64,000 nt of DNA, taken from contig NZ_VFRP01000011.1 of NCBI RefSeq assembly GCF_006385685.1, positions 62,001 to 126,000 on the forward strand. Direction: 5' to 3'. The number at the start of each line of letters is the position of its first letter. The stretch's first letter is position 1. Of this stretch, positions 8,424 to 15,997 are shown in pieces. Source of the DNA: Amaricoccus solimangrovi. Lineage in GTDB: Bacteria > Pseudomonadota > Alphaproteobacteria > Rhodobacterales > Rhodobacteraceae. A model generated the notes under the pieces. That model was not told the DNA's origin, ran no database searches, and saw only the letters and a program-made list of their open reading frames with translations. The position numbers were made by a program, and so were the translations under genes.

Positions 8424-9256
8424 CGCGGCGGTTCACGACTTCGGACGGGCTTTCGCTCGCCTATACCGACACCGGGGAGGGGCGGGCGCTGCTCGGCCTG
8501 CCGGGGCTGACGCGCAACGCGGCGGATTTCGAGGATCTCGCGGCGGCGCTCGGCGGGCGCCATCGCCTGATCGCGCTGACCTCGCGCGGCCGGCACGGCT
8601 CGGATTTCGATCCGGAGTGGAAGAACTACAACGTCGCGGTCGAGGGGCGGGACGTGATCGAATTGCTCGATCACCTCGGCCTTGATAAGGTGACCATCGT
8701 CGGCACGTCGCGCGGTGGGCTGATCGCGATGCTGCTCGCGGCGGTCGCCCGGGATCGGCTGGCGGCGGTTCTGCTCAACGACATCGGCCCGGAGATCGAC
8801 GCGGTGGGCCTCGACCGGATCATGGGCTACCTCGGGATCGCGCCGAAAGGCCGGACCTACGCCGACGTCGCCGCCGCGCTCCGCGCCACGAGCGGGGCCG
8901 AATTCCCCGATGTGCCGCTCGAACGGTGGGAGATCAGCGCGCGGCGCTGGTTCGCGGAGACGCCCGACGGGATCGGGCTCAACTACGATCCGAAGCTCCG
9001 CGACGCGGTGCTCGAGGGCTCGGCGGCGCCGACGCCCGACATGTGGCCGCTCTTCGACGCTTTCGCAGGCATTCCGCTCGCCGTGCTCCGGGGCGCGAAT
9101 TCCGATCTCCTGTCGCGCGAGACGGTGGCGGAGATGGCGCGGCGCCGGCCCGACCTGATCGCGGCCGAGGTGCCGAACCGGGGGCACGTGCCCTTCCTTG
9201 ACGAGCCTGAGGCGCTCGGCGCGCTCGACGCGTTGCTGGCGAGACCGGCGGCATGA
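8420..9256 (+). CDS. Alpha/beta hydrolase
   Basis: A 278-residue alpha/beta-hydrolase-fold protein. The nucleophile elbow is GTSRGG, a late acidic residue lies in VLRGANSDLLS, and the His is in NRGHVPFLDE. The N-terminal LLGLPGLTRNAADF matches the oxyanion-hole region (HG-type loop) of esterases and C-C hydrolases. Substrate unknown. It is translationally coupled to both neighbours (ATGA overlaps at 8420-8423 and 9253-9256). Confidence 0.9.
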   Translation: MTRRFTTSDGLSLAYTDTGEGRALLGLPGLTRNAADFEDLAAALGGRHRLIALTSRGRHGSDFDPEWKNYNVAVEGRDVIELLDHLGLDKVTIVGTSRGGLIAMLLAAVARDRLAAVLLNDIGPEIDAVGLDRIMGYLGIAPKGRTYADVAAALRATSGAEFPDVPLERWEISARRWFAETPDGIGLNYDPKLRDAVLEGSAAPTPDMWPLFDAFAGIPLAVLRGANSDLLSRETVAEMARRRPDLIAAEVPNRGHVPFLDEPEALGALDALLARPAA

Positions 9257-10230
9257 GCGATTTCGCGGCGATCCGGGCGGCGGCGGATCGCGCGCGGGGG
9301 CGTATCCGGCGCACGCCGCTGCTGACGAGCCCGGCGCTCGACCGGTTGGCCGGGCGCCGCGTCTGGCTGAAGGCCGAATGCCTTCAGGTCACCGGATCCT
9401 TCAAGGCGCGCGGCGGCTGGGCCGCGCTCTCGGCGCTGCCGGCCCAGGCGCGGGCGCGCGGGGTTCTCGCCTTCTCCTCGGGCAACCACGCCCAGGGCGT
9501 GGCGCGGGCGGCGCTGGAATTCGGCGCGCCGGCGGTGATCCTGATGCCCTCCGACGCGCCTTCGGTGAAGGTCGAGAACACCCGCGCGCTCGGGGCCGAG
9601 GTCGTGCTCTACGACCGCGCGACGCAGGACCGCTACGAGATCGGCGCGCGCATCGCGGAGGAGCGGGGGCTGACCATCATCCCGCCCTACGACCATCCGG
9701 AGGTGATCGCGGGGCAGGGGACCACCGGGCTCGAGATCGCCGAGCAGGCACGCGCGGCGGGCATCGCGCGCGCCGACGTGCTCGTCTGCTGCGGCGGCGG
9801 CGGGCTCAGCGCCGGCGTCGCGCTCGCGCTCGAGGCGCTGGCGCCGGGTCTGCGCGTGCGCCCGACCGAGCCGGAGCGGTTCGACGACATGGCGCGCTCG
9901 CTCGCCGCGCATGCGCGCGTCGAGAACGCGGCGCTCTCGGGGTCGGTCTGCGATGCGATCCTGACGGTGCGGCCGGGCGAGATGACCTTCCCGATCCTCT
10001 CGCGGCTCGCGGGCCCCGGGCTCGTCGTCTCCGACGAGGAGGCGCTGCGCGCCGTGGCGCTCGCCTTCGCGCATCTGCGCGTGGTGCTGGAGCCGGGCGG
10101 GGCGGTCGCGCTCGCCGCCGCGCTCTTCCATGGCGACGAGATCGCGGGCGACAGCGTGATCGCCATCGGCTCGGGCGGCAATGTCGATTCGACGCTCTTC
10201 GCCCGGACGATCCAGCGCTACGCGGTCTGA
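9253..10230 (+). CDS. PLP-dependent threonine/serine dehydratase family enzyme
   Basis: A 325-residue fold-type II PLP enzyme of the threonine dehydratase/serine racemase family. The PLP Lys is in TGSFKARGGW, the phosphate-binding loop is CCGGGGLSAG, and SSGNHAQGVARAA is the substrate loop. It lacks the C-terminal ACT domain of biosynthetic IlvA, so it is more likely catabolic (tdcB-like), a serine racemase or a hydroxyaspartate-type ammonia-lyase. It is the last gene of the fabA run and is followed by a GC hairpin. Confidence 0.88.
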   Translation: MSDFAAIRAAADRARGRIRRTPLLTSPALDRLAGRRVWLKAECLQVTGSFKARGGWAALSALPAQARARGVLAFSSGNHAQGVARAALEFGAPAVILMPSDAPSVKVENTRALGAEVVLYDRATQDRYEIGARIAEERGLTIIPPYDHPEVIAGQGTTGLEIAEQARAAGIARADVLVCCGGGGLSAGVALALEALAPGLRVRPTEPERFDDMARSLAAHARVENAALSGSVCDAILTVRPGEMTFPILSRLAGPGLVVSDEEALRAVALAFAHLRVVLEPGGAVALAAALFHGDEIAGDSVIAIGSGGNVDSTLFARTIQRYAV

Positions 10231-10257
10231 GGGGCGGGCGCCCGGCGCGCCCGCCCC
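10231..10257. terminator. GC-rich hairpin between convergent genes (no U tract)
   Basis: Perfect 10-bp stem GGGGCGGGCG/CGCCCGCCCC with a 7-base loop, starting one base after the dehydratase stop and ending six bases before the FMN-reductase stop. It could act for both strands, but no T run follows on either, so it may be Rho-linked or an RNA-end stabiliser. Confidence 0.5.
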
Positions 10258-10263
10258 CGGGAC

Positions 10264-10806
10264 TCATCCGTGCTTCTCGATCCAGGCCGAGAATTTCTCG
10301 AGGAAGCCCCGCATGATCTCGCGGGTCTTGTCGCTGGTGAAATTCCCTTCCGCGTCGATCCCTTCCGGCTTGAAGCTGTAGTAGAGTTCCGGCTGGCCCA
10401 TCAGGACCATGCCGCGGCCAACCACGATGGAGCGCAGCTGCGCCTGCGCCGCCGCGGTGCCGATCGCCCCGCCCGAGGCGCCGGTGATGGCGGCCGGCTT
10501 GCCGGGCCAGCTTGGCTGGCCCACGGGCCGCGATCCCCAGTCGATCGCGTTCTTCGTCGCCGGCGTGAAGGAGCGGTTGTATTCCGGCGTCACGAACAGG
10601 ACCGCGTCGGCGGCCTCGACTGAGCGCTTGAGCGCGAAGACGCTCTCCGGCGGGTCGGGCCAGAGATCCTCGTTGTAGAGCGGCAGGTCGAGGCTCGGAT
10701 AGTCGAACTCGAAGAGATCGGCGCCGAGCTTTCCGAGCGCCTTCGCATAGGTCCTGTTGATCGAGGCGGCCCTCAGGCTGCCGACGAGCACGGAGATCTT
10801 CCGCAT
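10264..10806 (-). CDS. NAD(P)H-dependent FMN reductase
   Basis: A 180-residue flavodoxin-fold enzyme of the NADPH-dependent FMN reductase/ChrR/azoreductase family. The FMN phosphate loop is VGSLRAASINRTYAKAL, and TPEYNRSFTPATKNAIDW is the second flavin loop with its family signature. ITGASGGAIGTAAAQ completes the fold. Such soluble enzymes reduce free FMN, quinones or chromate. Its upstream region holds a palindromic repeat and a G-rich (on this strand) minisatellite. Confidence 0.9.
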   Translation of the reverse strand: MRKISVLVGSLRAASINRTYAKALGKLGADLFEFDYPSLDLPLYNEDLWPDPPESVFALKRSVEAADAVLFVTPEYNRSFTPATKNAIDWGSRPVGQPSWPGKPAAITGASGGAIGTAAAQAQLRSIVVGRGMVLMGQPELYYSFKPEGIDAEGNFTSDKTREIMRGFLEKFSAWIEKHG

Positions 10807-10897
10807 TCCAGTTTCCTTCCCTTGCCTCCCGGGCCTCCGCTACTCTAGCGCCCGGAAGGCATCAGGAAAGGGCGCGCGGTTCCCCCGGCCCGAACCC

Positions 10898-10919
10898 GTA
10901 GGGCGGACTTCAGTCCGCC
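10898..10919 (+). repeat. Palindromic repeat, copy A
   Basis: GTA followed by G and an 8-bp perfect inverted repeat GGCGGACT / AGTCCGCC around TC. Two further copies, in the opposite orientation and with the inner pair changed from T-A to A-T, lie at 49435-49493. Confidence 0.8.
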
Positions 10920-10977
10920 GCCCCCCGGCCCGCCGCCCCCGGCCCGCCGCCCCCGGTCCGCCGCCCCCCCCCCGGTC
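10916..10977. repeat. C-rich minisatellite, four units
   Basis: Four tandem units of CGCCGCCCCCGGYC at 10916-10930, 10931-10944, 10945-10958 and 10959-10977. Units differ in the C run (6, 5, 5 and 10 C), as expected from slippage. The minus strand carries four runs of five or more G and can form a G-quadruplex; it is the coding strand of the FMN-reductase gene downstream. Confidence 0.85.
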
Positions 10978-11176
10978 CCGCGATTGCCGGATTGCGCTTC
11001 GCCCCCCGCGCCTTTAGACGAATCCTTGCGAGGACGAAGGCGGTACGACGACAGATCGCGGGCCATTCCGACCCGGAACCATTCACGAGACCGCCGCGTT
11101 TCACCGCTGCCCGGGGTACGCGGATCCCCGGCCCGGGCAAGGCGTTGCCCGGTCAAACGCAAGGAGGGATACCGTC

Positions 11177-11674
11177 ATGAAGGCTTTCGCATTGCTGACC
11201 GCCTCGGCGCTGGCGCTCGCCGCCTGTTCCGGCGAACCGGAGATGCCGACCAGGCTGCCGATTTCGGAGATCACCGTGAACACGGACCTGAGCGCGATCG
11301 GCAACCGGAGCGCCGTGAACTACTGGTCGAACCTCAGCACCGACCTGAAGACGGCGCTCGCGAATGAATTCGTGAACGATATCGCGCCGGGCGGCGCGCA
11401 GCTGACGGTCGACGTGGACGAACTCGCGCTGGCGCAATCCTACAGCCAGGGTCTCACGCAGAATTCGACGCTGAAGGGCCAGGTCATCGTCAACCACCGC
11501 GGCACCGTGGCGGGCACCTACAACGTGACGGCGACGATGGCCGAGGCCATGGCCAGCGAGGAACAGGGGGGCAAGACGCCGCCCGCGCCGGACAGCACCG
11601 AATCCTATCAGGCGCTCCTGAAGGCCTTCGCCCGCGGCGTGGACCAGCAGATCAACCCCGTTCCCGCCCCTTGA
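11177..11674 (+). CDS. Putative outer-membrane lipoprotein, function unknown
   Basis: A 165-residue protein with a lipoprotein signal peptide ending in the lipobox LAAC, so Cys16 would be lipidated. The mature part has alternating strands and helices (TEITVNTD-like start, AVNYWSNLSTDLKTALANEF, AQLTVDVDELAL). The family is not recognised. The pattern resembles small lipoproteins found widely in Rhodobacteraceae. It is followed 12 bases later by a strong terminator. Confidence 0.85.
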   Translation: MKAFALLTASALALAACSGEPEMPTRLPISEITVNTDLSAIGNRSAVNYWSNLSTDLKTALANEFVNDIAPGGAQLTVDVDELALAQSYSQGLTQNSTLKGQVIVNHRGTVAGTYNVTATMAEAMASEEQGGKTPPAPDSTESYQALLKAFARGVDQQINPVPAP

Positions 11675-11686
11675 CCTGACCCTGGA

Positions 11687-11726
11687 ACCTCCCGATCTTC
11701 CGCGAGCGAAGAGATCGGGAGGTTTT
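11687..11726 (+). terminator. Intrinsic terminator overlapping the next gene's ribosome site
   Basis: A perfect 12-bp stem, ACCTCCCGATCT (11687-11698) with AGATCGGGAGGT (11712-11723), 13-base loop, then TTTT. It ends the lipoprotein transcript. The 3' arm holds GGGAGG (11717-11722), the only Shine-Dalgarno of the M3 peptidase that starts at 11728. Confidence 0.88.
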
Positions 11727-11727
11727 C

Positions 11728-13776
11728 ATGTCTGGGGCGAGCGCGAAGGGTGTCGAGACGCTGATCGGGCAATGGCACGGGCCGTTCGGCCTGCCCGGTT
11801 TCGACCGGATCGAGGTCGAGGCCTTCGCCCCCGCCTTCGACGCCGCGATGGCGAAGGCGCGGGCCGAGATCGACGCGATCGCCGGCGATCCGGCGGCGCC
11901 GAGCTTCGCGAACACGATCGAGGCGATGGAGCGCGCGGAGGCGGAGCTCGACCGCGTCTCGGCCATCTTCTTCAACATCGCCGGCGCCCATTCCAGCGAC
12001 GCGCTGGAGGCGCTGCGCCGCGATCTGAGCCCGAAGCTCTCGGCGCATGGCTCGGCCACGATGATGAACGCCGCGCTCTTCGCGCGGATCGACGGGCTGA
12101 TGCGCGCCATCGACACGCTCGGCCTGACGGCGGAGCAGCGCCGGGTGCTGACGCTCTACCACCGGATGTTCCGTCGCGCGGGCGCCAAGCTCGAGGGCGC
12201 CGACCGGGCGCGGCTGACCGCCGTCATGAGCCGGCTCGCCTCGCTCGGGACCGCCTTCGGCCAGAACGTGCTGGCCGACGAGAAATCCTGGGAGATGGAG
12301 CTGGCCCCCGGCGATCTCGAGGGGCTGCCGGATTTCGTCGTCGCCGCGGCCGCCGAGGCCGCGCGGGAGCGGGGGCGGGCCGGACATGTGGTGACGCTGT
12401 CGCGGAGCCTCATCGTGCCCTTCCTGCAGTTCTCGCCCCGGCGCGACCTGCGCGAGAAGGCGTTCCGCGCCTGGGTCGCGCGCGGCGCGAACGGGGGCGA
12501 GACGGACAACCGGGCGATCGTCGCCGAGACGCTGGCGCTCCGCGAGGAACGGGCGCGGCTGCTCGGCTATCCGACCTTCGCCGCCTTCAAGCTCGAGACC
12601 GAGATGGCGAAGACGCCCGAGGCGGTGCGCGACCTGCTCACCGCCGTCTGGACCCCGGCGCGGGCGCGGGCGGAGGCCGACGCCGCGCGCCTGGGCGCGC
12701 TCATGCGCGAGGACGGGGTGAATGGCGATCTCGAACCCTGGGACTGGCGCTACTATTCCGCGATCCGCCAGAAGCGGGAGCACGATCTCGACGAGGCGGA
12801 ACTGAAGCCCTATCTCGAACTCGATCACATGATCGCGGCGGCCTTCGACGTGGCGGGCCGGCTCTTCGGCCTCGACTTCACGCCGGTCGATGCGCCGCTC
12901 TATCACCCCGATGCCCGGGCCTGGGAGGTCCGGCGGGACGGGCGGCACATGGGCGTCTTCATCGGCGACTATTTCGCGCGCCCCTCGAAACGCTCCGGCG
13001 CCTGGTGCTCCTCCTTCCGCGCGCAGTCGAAATTCGACGGCGAGGTCCGGCCCATCGTCGTCAACGTCTGCAACTTCGCCAAGGCGCCGGAGGGGGCGGC
13101 GAACCTGCTCACCTTCGACGACGCGCGCACGCTCTTCCACGAATTCGGCCACGCGCTGCACAACCTCCTCTCCGACGTGACCTATCCCTTCATCTCCGGC
13201 ACCTCGGTCGCGCGCGATTTCGTGGAACTGCCGAGCCAGCTCTACGAACACTGGCTGTCCGTGCCCGAGATTCTCGCCAGACACGCCCGCCATGCGCGCA
13301 CCGGGGAGCCGATGCCGGCGGATCTGCTCGAACGGCTGCTCGCGGCGCGCAACTACGACCAGGGCTTCGCCACGGTCGAATACGTGACCTCGGCGATGGT
13401 CGATCTCGACTTCCACGCCGGACCCGCGCCGGCGGATCCGATGGCGGCCGAGGCCGCGACTCTCGGCCGGCTCGGCGTTCCCCATGCGATCCGGATGCGC
13501 CATGCCACGCCGCATTTCGCGCATGTCTTCACCGGAGACGGCTATTCGTCCGGCTACTATTCCTACATGTGGTCGGAAGTAATGGACGCCGATGCCTTCG
13601 CCGCCTTCGAGGAAACCGGCGATCCGTTCGATCCGGCGATGGCCGGACGGCTCGCGGCCAGCGTCTATTCCGCCGGCGGATCGCGCGACGCGGCGGAGCT
13701 TTACGCCGAATTTCGCGGCCGCCTTCCCGGCGTCGAGGCGCTGCTGCGCCAGCGCGGGCTGCTCGATCCGGTCTGA
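11728..13776 (+). CDS. M3 family zinc metallopeptidase (peptidyl-dipeptidase Dcp / oligopeptidase A type)
   Basis: A 682-residue thimet-type oligopeptidase of full length. The zinc motif HEFGH is in TLFHEFGHALHNLL, and the third ligand Glu lies in the downstream FVELPSQLYEHW helix. The substrate-binding HATPHFAHVFTGDGYSSGYYSYMWSE region, split here only by description, is intact and typical of Dcp/OpdA. It degrades short peptides in the cytoplasm. The start ATG at 11728 follows GGGAGG, which is buried in the upstream terminator stem, so translation may depend on how the transcript begins or folds. Confidence 0.95.
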   Translation: MSGASAKGVETLIGQWHGPFGLPGFDRIEVEAFAPAFDAAMAKARAEIDAIAGDPAAPSFANTIEAMERAEAELDRVSAIFFNIAGAHSSDALEALRRDLSPKLSAHGSATMMNAALFARIDGLMRAIDTLGLTAEQRRVLTLYHRMFRRAGAKLEGADRARLTAVMSRLASLGTAFGQNVLADEKSWEMELAPGDLEGLPDFVVAAAAEAARERGRAGHVVTLSRSLIVPFLQFSPRRDLREKAFRAWVARGANGGETDNRAIVAETLALREERARLLGYPTFAAFKLETEMAKTPEAVRDLLTAVWTPARARAEADAARLGALMREDGVNGDLEPWDWRYYSAIRQKREHDLDEAELKPYLELDHMIAAAFDVAGRLFGLDFTPVDAPLYHPDARAWEVRRDGRHMGVFIGDYFARPSKRSGAWCSSFRAQSKFDGEVRPIVVNVCNFAKAPEGAANLLTFDDARTLFHEFGHALHNLLSDVTYPFISGTSVARDFVELPSQLYEHWLSVPEILARHARHARTGEPMPADLLERLLAARNYDQGFATVEYVTSAMVDLDFHAGPAPADPMAAEAATLGRLGVPHAIRMRHATPHFAHVFTGDGYSSGYYSYMWSEVMDADAFAAFEETGDPFDPAMAGRLAASVYSAGGSRDAAELYAEFRGRLPGVEALLRQRGLLDPV

Positions 13777-13876
13777 TCCGGCGGATCTTGGCCTCGAATC
13801 CCCCCTGAAAGGCGCGCCGGCGGCGCGTCTTGCTCGCGTATGAGCGGAATCACGCTGATCGCTATGCGACGGCGGC

Positions 13877-13905
13877 TTGCGGTATCGTTAAACTCCCACT
13901 AACGG
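13877..13905 (+). promoter_or_regulatory. Possible promoter of an intergenic small RNA
   Basis: TTGCGG (13877-13882), 17 bases, TAACGG (13900-13905). Transcription would begin near 13911 and end at the terminator at 14002-14029. The -10 is weak. Confidence 0.3.
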
Positions 13906-13910
13906 CTTAG

Positions 13911-14029
13911 AACCTGTCCTTCAACGGAGGCGGTCAGGCCAAGGTCTGCCCCGTTGAGGCGGCACCGGGGATCTTACCGGGGTATCCGCGCGATTTGCGA
14001 GCTCTCACGTTTCGGTGAGAGAATTTTTA
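13911..14029 (+). ncRNA. Candidate small RNA or long 3' leader, about 120 nt
   Basis: A stem TCAACGG (13921-13927) with CCGTTGA (13951-13957) encloses a small hairpin CAGGC-CAAG-GTCTG. Downstream are two ACCGGGG boxes and a final intrinsic terminator. The length and own terminator suit a bacterial sRNA, but it could also be the 3' UTR of the M3 peptidase. It matches none of SRP RNA, 6S RNA, tmRNA or RNase P RNA by motif. Confidence 0.35.
14002..14029 (+). terminator. Intrinsic terminator upstream of mucR
   Basis: Stem CTCTCAC (14002-14008) with GTGAGAG (14015-14021), loop GTTTCG, followed by AATTTTTAT. It ends either the M3 peptidase transcript or the candidate small RNA. Confidence 0.85.
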
Positions 14030-14049
14030 TCGTTATTTTTATGGAACTC

Positions 14050-14122
14050 TTGTTTCTTGTATGAGATCTAAATAAAGTAGTATCATATCGGTATCGTGGA
14101 GCACGACCGATTGTCTCATACA
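14050..14122 (+). promoter_or_regulatory. mucR promoter and inverted-repeat operator candidate
   Basis: TTGTTT (14050-14055), 17 bases, TAAAGT (14073-14078) in an AT-rich tract unlike the rest of the window. A 9-base inverted repeat, TGTATGAGA (14058-14066) and TCTCATACA (14114-14122), has one arm in the promoter spacer and the other in the leader. MucR/Ros proteins bind AT-rich DNA and usually repress their own gene, so this is a likely autoregulatory region. Confidence 0.5.
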
Positions 14123-14175
14123 GTCCCGGCCGGCCCAGATCGGATGCCACGGGTTAAAACAGGAAAGAGTTGAGG

Positions 14176-14592
14176 ATGATCGAAGATCAGACCATTGGGC
14201 GGGGCGAGATCCTGGCTCTGACGACCGAAATCGTTTCGGCCCATCTGGCGAATAACGCGGTGGTCCAGAACGAGGTGCCGGAGCTTATCCAGTCGGTTTT
14301 CGCGAAGCTGAGCGAACTCGCCTCCGGCGAGGAGGCCGCTTCGGTCGAGCTGACCCCCGCCGTGCCGATCAAGAAGTCGGTGACGGACGATTACATCATC
14401 TGTCTCGAGGACGGCAAGAAGCTCAAGATGCTGAAGCGCCACCTGATGACCGCCTACAACATGACGCCGGAGGAGTACCGGACGAAGTGGGGCCTGAAGG
14501 CGGATTACCCGATGGTCGCGCCGAACTACGCCGCGAAGCGCCAGGAGCTCGCGAAGAAGATCGGGCTTGGCCGGAAGCCCCGGGCGAAGTAA
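14176..14592 (+). CDS. mucR: MucR/Ros-family transcriptional regulator
   Basis: A 138-residue global regulator of the Ros/MucR zinc-finger family, which controls surface polysaccharide, motility and cell-cycle genes in alphaproteobacteria. The N-terminal half (LTTEIVSAHLANNAV) is the oligomerisation region. The C-terminal finger reads CLEDGKKLKMLKRHL, followed by NMTPEEYRTKWGL and DYPMVAPNYAAKR. Against Ros, the zinc ligands are Cys76 and His89, but the second Cys is Asp79 and the later His pair is Ala93-Tyr94, so only two of four ligands remain. ATG 14176 follows GGAAAGAG at 7 bases. Confidence 0.93.
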   Translation: MIEDQTIGRGEILALTTEIVSAHLANNAVVQNEVPELIQSVFAKLSELASGEEAASVELTPAVPIKKSVTDDYIICLEDGKKLKMLKRHLMTAYNMTPEEYRTKWGLKADYPMVAPNYAAKRQELAKKIGLGRKPRAK

Positions 14593-14621
14593 ACCCGGCC
14601 AGCGCCAACCATGGAACGCGG

Positions 14622-14653
14622 AAGGCACCCGGGCGAAGGTCCGGCGTGCCTTT
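14622..14653 (+). terminator. Terminator after mucR
   Basis: Stem AAGGCAC+CCGG (14622-14632) with CCGG+GTGCCTT (14641-14652), one bulged C, an 8-base loop, then TTTC. It lies just before the miaB ribosome site. Confidence 0.6.
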
Positions 14654-14673
14654 CGGCTTTGAGGGGGTCGGGA

Positions 14674-15996
14674 ATGTCCGCGCCGGTAAAGAAGCTCTTC
14701 GTCAAGACCTATGGCTGTCAGATGAACGTCTATGACAGCGAGCGGATGACCTCCGCCCTGGCCACGCGCGGCTACGAGGCGACGGAGACGGCCGAGGACG
14801 CCGACCTGATCCTGCTCAACACCTGCCACATCCGGGAGAAGGCGGCCGAGAAGGTCTATTCCGACATCGGCCGGCTGCGTCCGCTGAAGGCCGCGCGGCC
14901 GGATCTGCGGATCGGGGTGACCGGCTGCGTCGCCCAGGCCGAGGGCGGGGAGATCCTGCGCCGGACGCCGCTCGTCGATCTCGTCGTCGGGCCGCAGGCC
15001 TATCACCGCCTGCCCGGGATGCTCGACCGGATCGGGGAGGGGGAGCGGCCGGTCGACACGGACTTCCCTGCGGAAGACAAGTTCGACCACCTGCCCGAGG
15101 CGCCGCGCGCGCGCCGCGCCCCGACGGCCTTCCTCACCGTCCAGGAGGGCTGCGACAAGTTCTGCGCCTTCTGCGTCGTGCCCTATACGCGCGGCGCGGA
15201 AGTGTCGCGCCCGGCGGGCCGCCTGCTCGCGGAGGCGCGCGATCTGGTCGCCCGCGGCGTGGCCGAGATCACGCTGCTCGGGCAGAACGTGAATGCCTAT
15301 CGCGACGAGAACGGGGAGACGCTGGCCGGGCTCATCGGCGAGCTCGCGGCGATCGAGGGGCTGGAGCGGATCCGCTACACCACCTCGCATCCGAACGACA
15401 TGGGCGCGGACCTGATCGCCGCGCACGGGGCGGAGCCGAAGCTCATGCCCTTCCTGCACCTGCCGGTACAGTCGGGAAGCGACCGGATCCTGAAGGCGAT
15501 GAACCGCAGGCACACGGCCGAGCAGTATCTGCGCCTGATCGAGCGCATCCGCGCCGCGCGGCCCGACATCGCGCTCTCGGGCGATTTCATCACCGGCTTC
15601 CCCGGCGAGACCGAGGCCGATTTCGCCGAGACGCTCGCGCTCGTCGAGGCGGTCAACTACGCCCAGGCCTTCTCCTTCGCCTATTCGCCTCGCCCGGGCA
15701 CGCCCGCGGCCGGGCGCGAGGATCTGCCGCGCGAGGTGAAGGCCGAGCGGCTCCGGCGGCTGCAGGAGCTCCTCGGGCGGCAGCAGGCGGCGTTCCAGGC
15801 CAGCATGGTCGGCCGGGACCTCGCCGTGCTGGTCGAGAAGCCGGGACGCGAGCCGGGGCAGGTGGCGGGCAAGTCGCCCTATCTCAACGCGATCCAGATC
15901 GACGCGGGCGCCGAGACGATCGGCCGGGTGGTGCGCGCGCGTGTCACGGCGTCGGGACGGAACTCCCTCTTCGGCGACCTGCTCGACGCGGCCTGA
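14674..15996 (+). CDS. miaB: tRNA-2-methylthio-N6-dimethylallyladenosine synthase MiaB
   Basis: A 440-residue methylthiotransferase that adds a methylthio group to i6A37 of tRNAs. The N-terminal UPF0004 domain has three cluster Cys (GCQMN, NTCHIRE, GCVAQ). The radical SAM motif is CDKFCAFC (Cx3Cx2C), and a C-terminal TRAM domain covers about residues 375-438. ATG 14674 ([18 protein letters not shown]) is chosen over the earlier in-frame ATG at 14611, which lies in the mucR terminator. It is followed one base later by a radical SAM gene. Confidence 0.96.
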   Translation: MSAPVKKLFVKTYGCQMNVYDSERMTSALATRGYEATETAEDADLILLNTCHIREKAAEKVYSDIGRLRPLKAARPDLRIGVTGCVAQAEGGEILRRTPLVDLVVGPQAYHRLPGMLDRIGEGERPVDTDFPAEDKFDHLPEAPRARRAPTAFLTVQEGCDKFCAFCVVPYTRGAEVSRPAGRLLAEARDLVARGVAEITLLGQNVNAYRDENGETLAGLIGELAAIEGLERIRYTTSHPNDMGADLIAAHGAEPKLMPFLHLPVQSGSDRILKAMNRRHTAEQYLRLIERIRAARPDIALSGDFITGFPGETEADFAETLALVEAVNYAQAFSFAYSPRPGTPAAGREDLPREVKAERLRRLQELLGRQQAAFQASMVGRDLAVLVEKPGREPGQVAGKSPYLNAIQIDAGAETIGRVVRARVTASGRNSLFGDLLDAA

Positions 15997-15997
15997 T

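Larger units (their letters stand above)
10807..11176. other. 370-base gene-free region between divergent genes
   Basis: No coding frame is convincing here. The stretch holds one copy of a palindromic repeat (10898-10919) running into a four-unit C-rich minisatellite (10916-10977). The part from about 11000 to 11176 should contain the lipoprotein promoter, but no clear -35/-10 pair was found. GGAGGG at 11163-11168 is the lipoprotein ribosome site. Confidence 0.6.
13777..14175. other. 399-base gene-free region between M3 peptidase and mucR
   Basis: No protein gene is visible. The stretch holds, in order, a possible promoter (13877-13905), a foldable segment ending in an intrinsic terminator (to 14029), and an AT-rich stretch with a promoter and a long-range inverted repeat before mucR. 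GC content falls sharply after 14022. Confidence 0.7.
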
